From Clostridiales bacterium COT073_COT-073 (GTDB lineage: Bacteria > Bacillota > Clostridia > Lachnospirales > Vallitaleaceae): 64,000 nucleotides of DNA. The translations under genes and the position numbers were made by a program. This document shows positions 61,124 to 64,000 of this stretch, one piece after another. The DNA lies in the NCBI GenBank assembly GCA_003858485.1, contig RQYD01000004.1, positions 1 through 64,000 of the forward strand, in the 5' to 3' direction. Each line of letters opens with the position of its first letter. Within the stretch, counting starts at the first letter, position 1. A model generated the notes under the pieces. That model was not told where the DNA came from. It saw only the letters and a program-made list of their open reading frames with translations, and searched no databases.

Positions 61124-61843
61124 CTAGCACTGCGCTTTAAATTCTTTAATTTTTTGTTTCATGGCCGGAATGTCTTCATGTAATTTTAAAATGCTACTGC
61201 CTACAAACACTGCATCGGCTCCCGCTGCCTTGGCCATTTTTACGTCTTCGGCTGTATGAATTCCTACCCCACAGTAAATTGGCCTGGTAATCCCGCATTC
61301 TCTTAAATAGGAAATGCCGTCTTTCAAAGTTGGATATTTGCTATTAACTTCCTGATTTTCATATGGTTTTGCCTGCAAATACACAAAACCGTTCGATTTC
61401 CTGGCCAGTGCAATCTCTTCTTCCGGCAAATGGAACTGAACATAGCAAGATACTTGTAGCCCTTCGGCCATTAATTTGTCTTTGGTGGCGTTGTCTTTTA
61501 ATCCCACCAAAAGAATATCTGCCAATTGATTCTGCTTACAGAAATCAATAAATTTTTCAACGCCGATTTCCAGTATAGTATCTTCATACACCAAAACCAA
61601 TAATTGTACTTCCGTCAGCTCCTTTTTTAAGCGAATAATTGATCTCATGTACTCCGAATAATCATCACATGCTTTTAATGCCTCTGCCATCCGATTGGCT
61701 AAATATTCACTTTCCAGATAAGGATTTCTGGCCGGAAAATCGACTTCAATAATTCTGCAACCGGCATTAGCATACTCTTTGGCAATCACATAGCTGGCCT
61801 CCAATGTCGGATATCCATTTGATAAATAACAAATAATCTCCAT
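61124..61843 (-). CDS. Orphan TrpA-like TIM-barrel protein
   Basis: 239 residues with the fold and motifs of tryptophan synthase alpha chain: a first strand MEIICYLSNGYPTLEASYVI like the YLTAGDP start of TrpA, GCRIIEVDFPARNP where TrpA has the catalytic Glu loop, a phosphate-binding GVGIHTAEDVKMAKAAGADA and VGSSILK at the end. The Asp of the TrpA loop is not evident (PYLESEYL). There is no trpB or other tryptophan gene nearby. It starts two bases after the iron dehydrogenase stop codon. It is therefore probably a retro-aldolase-type lyase of a catabolic pathway; the substrate is unknown. Confidence 0.72.
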   Translation of the reverse strand: MEIICYLSNGYPTLEASYVIAKEYANAGCRIIEVDFPARNPYLESEYLANRMAEALKACDDYSEYMRSIIRLKKELTEVQLLVLVYEDTILEIGVEKFIDFCKQNQLADILLVGLKDNATKDKLMAEGLQVSCYVQFHLPEEEIALARKSNGFVYLQAKPYENQEVNSKYPTLKDGISYLRECGITRPIYCGVGIHTAEDVKMAKAAGADAVFVGSSILKLHEDIPAMKQKIKEFKAQC

Positions 61844-61845
61844 AT

Positions 61846-62991
61846 TTATTCCCCCTCATACGCTTTAATAAATAATTGTTTCCATTCTTCCATGTTTGGA
61901 ATAATCGGATTGGTTTTGGTGCATCCATCATTCTTAGCCATTTCTGCCATTTCATCCAGTCGCTTCATAAACTCAGTTTTATCAATTAAATTACTGAAAT
62001 TTTCGGGAATCCCCAGTTGCTGATTAAGCTCTTTCACTTTGCTGGCGATATCCTTTACTCCGACTTTTTCAGAAATTTTTTGATATATTCGCGCGGCTCT
62101 GGCATCTTGTTGATTAAAACGAATGACATATGGTAATAAAATCGCATCCGCCAGGCCATGCGCAATATGGAAAAAACCGCCAATGGTATGTGCCATAGAA
62201 TGCACAATTCCTAAAGATACATTGGTAAATGCCATTCCCGCCAACATAGAGGCTAATAACATTTTTTCCCGTGCTTCTTTATCGGTCCCGTCCTGATAGG
62301 CAACTGGCAATGCCTCCAGAATATCCTGTACGGCCTGCACTGCCAGCACATCCGACAGGTAATTTGCCCGAGTGGAAGCCAATGCTTCAAGAGCATGTGT
62401 TAATGCATCCATCCCTGTTTCTGCCGTAATTTTAGCCGGCATAGAAAGTGTTACTTCCGGATCGCAGATGGCAATATCCGGCATCATCTCCATATTCCCC
62501 AATCCCTGTTTAACTCCGCTCTCACTATCGGAAATAACAATTGAGCGCGAAACTTCACTGGCTGTACCACTTGTCGACGGAATACAACACAGTCTTGCTT
62601 TGCTGCGCAGTTTGGGAAATTCATTTGGCGGCAAAATATCTTCCATCCTTTTTAATTCGGGATGTTCATAAAAAATCCACATTGCCTTGGCGGCATCCAT
62701 GGCCGACCCTCCTCCCAGGCCAACAATTAAATCCGGACCAAAAGCTAGCATCTCCTTTGTTCCACGCATAACTGTGGCAAATGACGGATCTGGTTCCACT
62801 CCTCGAATCACCATTGTTTCTGCCCCAGCTTCCCGAAAATACTGTTCCACTTTAGCTAAAATCCCATTTTTTTCCATACTGTTTCCGCCAATTACAATAC
62901 TGACTTTCTTTGCTTTTATACTTTTAATATAAGACAGCGAATTCACGCCAAACATCAGCTCTGAACCGGCTAGTTTCATTGGTCGCATCAT
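61846..62991 (-). CDS. Iron-containing alcohol dehydrogenase
   Basis: 381 residues of the Fe-ADH (group III) family: NAD(P) motif GGGSAMDAAKAM near residue 97 and metal ligands in the helical domain (DALTHALEA, then NVSLGIVHSMAHTIGGFFHI with two His, and Asp near 195). It reduces aldehydes or ketones, or oxidises the alcohol, with NAD(P)H. The tight coupling to the TrpA-like gene suggests that it handles a product of that barrel. ATG at 62991 is preceded by AAAGGG. Confidence 0.88.
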   Translation of the reverse strand: MMRPMKLAGSELMFGVNSLSYIKSIKAKKVSIVIGGNSMEKNGILAKVEQYFREAGAETMVIRGVEPDPSFATVMRGTKEMLAFGPDLIVGLGGGSAMDAAKAMWIFYEHPELKRMEDILPPNEFPKLRSKARLCCIPSTSGTASEVSRSIVISDSESGVKQGLGNMEMMPDIAICDPEVTLSMPAKITAETGMDALTHALEALASTRANYLSDVLAVQAVQDILEALPVAYQDGTDKEAREKMLLASMLAGMAFTNVSLGIVHSMAHTIGGFFHIAHGLADAILLPYVIRFNQQDARAARIYQKISEKVGVKDIASKVKELNQQLGIPENFSNLIDKTEFMKRLDEMAEMAKNDGCTKTNPIIPNMEEWKQLFIKAYEGE

Positions 62992-63042
62992 CTTATTTTT
63001 CCCTTTCTATTCTATAATTTTTAAGCTGCTTGACGGTTTCTC

Positions 63043-63079
63043 ATCATCAAAACGGAGGTTTCCGTTCTCTTGTGATGAT
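63043..63079. other. Hairpin between btpA-like and dehydrogenase genes
   Basis: ATCATCA (63043-63049) pairs with TGATGAT (63073-63079) and AACGGA (63051-63056) with TCCGTT (63061-63066). No T-run follows. It lies in the 133-bp gap inside the probable operon and could be a processing or stability element. Confidence 0.4.
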
Positions 63080-63124
63080 AAAGCACCATAAGTTCTAAAT
63101 ACAGTGCACCTAATAAATTACCTG

Positions 63125-63913
63125 TTATTCTAATTTTTCCATTACCCGTCTGGTTAGATCATAAGAAATCGGGTTGCTAATGATTCCCTGCTCTTTTAGA
63201 CCTGAACCAATAATCGCTCCATCTGCAATTTTCATTTGTTCTCTGATATTTTCCGCCTTTACCCCGCTTCCTGCTAATACCGGTATATTAACGGTTTTCT
63301 TTACTCTTTGAATCATTTCTATCGGCGTTTCTTCGCCGATTTGACTGCCTGTTACAATAATACAATCTGCTCCATTACTTGCCGCTTCTTTGGCCGAACT
63401 TTCAATTGTTATTTGCGGCAGGAGCATATGCGCATGCTTGACCTGAATATCCGCCAATATCTTAATCTCTTCTTTTCCTAATTGTTTTCGATATTCCATA
63501 CATTTTTTGGCACAGGGATAAATTATTCCATCAGAAAACACTATCGTATCAACAAACACCGGAATTCGGATAAAATCTGCGCCAATGACGGCCGCAATTG
63601 ACAGCCCGGCTTCACAATCATTAAATGCCGCATCAATTCCCATTGGAATTTTTACTGCTTTTTTTACTGCATAGGCAACTGTAGCTAAGGCCGCTACCTG
63701 TGCTTTATTCAGATGTTCTGAAAATGGTGTATCTCCCATGTTTTCAACCATCACCGCATCTACCCCTGCTCTTTCAAGGGTAAGGGCATCCATTACCGCT
63801 TTATCAATAATCGCCTGATAATCCCCATCAAAACCGGCTGTTGTCGGCAATGGAGCACAATGCACCATCCCGATAATAGTTTGTGAATGCAATGTTAGTA
63901 TTTGTTTTTTCAA
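63125..63913 (-). CDS. BtpA/SgcQ-family TIM-barrel protein
   Basis: 262 residues with MVHCAPLPTTAGFDGDYQAI, DAVMVENMGDTPFSEHLNKA, GADFIRIPVFVDTIVFSDGI and the C-terminal VLAGSGVKAENI. These are signature segments of BtpA/SgcQ proteins, which share a phosphate-binding TIM barrel. Members occur in sugar catabolic clusters (SgcQ) and, in cyanobacteria, near photosystem I biogenesis (BtpA); a general activity is not established. The start is TTG at 63913, supported by AGGAGGAG upstream. It is the first gene visible of the cassette; no promoter is clear in the last 90 bases. Confidence 0.85.
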   Translation of the reverse strand: MKKQILTLHSQTIIGMVHCAPLPTTAGFDGDYQAIIDKAVMDALTLERAGVDAVMVENMGDTPFSEHLNKAQVAALATVAYAVKKAVKIPMGIDAAFNDCEAGLSIAAVIGADFIRIPVFVDTIVFSDGIIYPCAKKCMEYRKQLGKEEIKILADIQVKHAHMLLPQITIESSAKEAASNGADCIIVTGSQIGEETPIEMIQRVKKTVNIPVLAGSGVKAENIREQMKIADGAIIGSGLKEQGIISNPISYDLTRRVMEKLE

Positions 63914-64000
63914 AGCGATCTCCTCCTTATGTAGCTATGGTTATATTGCGTCTCTTTTACTTTTTATTTGCTATTTGTAATTGATGATAATTATAAATTC

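Noticed and set aside
61124-61843. Annotating the TrpA-like gene as trpA of tryptophan biosynthesis
   Set aside because: No trpB or other trp gene is nearby, the catalytic loop differs and the neighbours are catabolic.

Overview
The window looks like a chromosomal segment of a low-to-mid GC Firmicute of class Clostridia, most likely a Lachnospiraceae-type anaerobe. The reasons are the gene order of the S10-spc-alpha ribosomal super-operon (secY-adk-map-KOW protein-infA-rpmJ, ending in an ECF transporter module), AGGAGG ribosome binding sites, a zinc-type S14, a bL17 with a long insertion, HemZ, a DUF4914 protein and a T-box leader. I cannot name the species. Nearly every gene lies on the minus strand; one chemoreceptor is the clear exception.

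Region 1 (1-950) is a graveyard of truncated genes: a replication protein of mobile-element type with an internal deletion, a 51-codon ORF and the 3' end of a DUF4143-type AAA protein. Region 2 (950-5340) holds an MFS exporter and the ECF module ecfA1-ecfA2-(STM3941-like)-ecfT. Region 3 (5345-21260) is the ribosomal super-operon, read leftward from a promoter at 21228-21256 through a structured leader. It lacks rpsD between rpsK and rpoA, and about 500 bp of repeat-rich non-coding DNA separates rpmJ from rpsM.

Region 4 (21360-36460) is accessory: an esterase remnant, a LacZ-type beta-galactosidase, and a two-component system with two extracytoplasmic partner proteins upstream of a binding-protein-dependent ABC transporter. 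This last cassette is flanked by two diverged ~200-bp direct repeats 8.4 kb apart. A DUF4914 protein follows. Region 5 (36690-44220) has hemZ, an MBL hydrolase, relA/spoT and the chemoreceptor. Region 6 (44215-53390) has a YtrA-type GntR regulator with its ABC-2 exporter, brnQ behind a T-box, a hemerythrin, a DUF1858-like protein and a GAF-GGDEF-PAS-GGDEF-EAL protein. Region 7 (53450-63913) has a giant DUF4011 helicase with a transglutaminase-like N-terminus and a Vsr-like domain, a glutathione peroxidase, and a probable catabolic cassette (BtpA/SgcQ barrel, iron alcohol dehydrogenase, orphan TrpA-like barrel, GntR regulator) with no obvious match to a named pathway.

Dispersed intergenic hairpin repeats recur at about 8150, 43900, 59910 and 61000 and look like a repeat family of this genome. 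No rRNA, tRNA, CRISPR array or intact transposase gene was seen. All calls come from reading the sequence; no database search was run.
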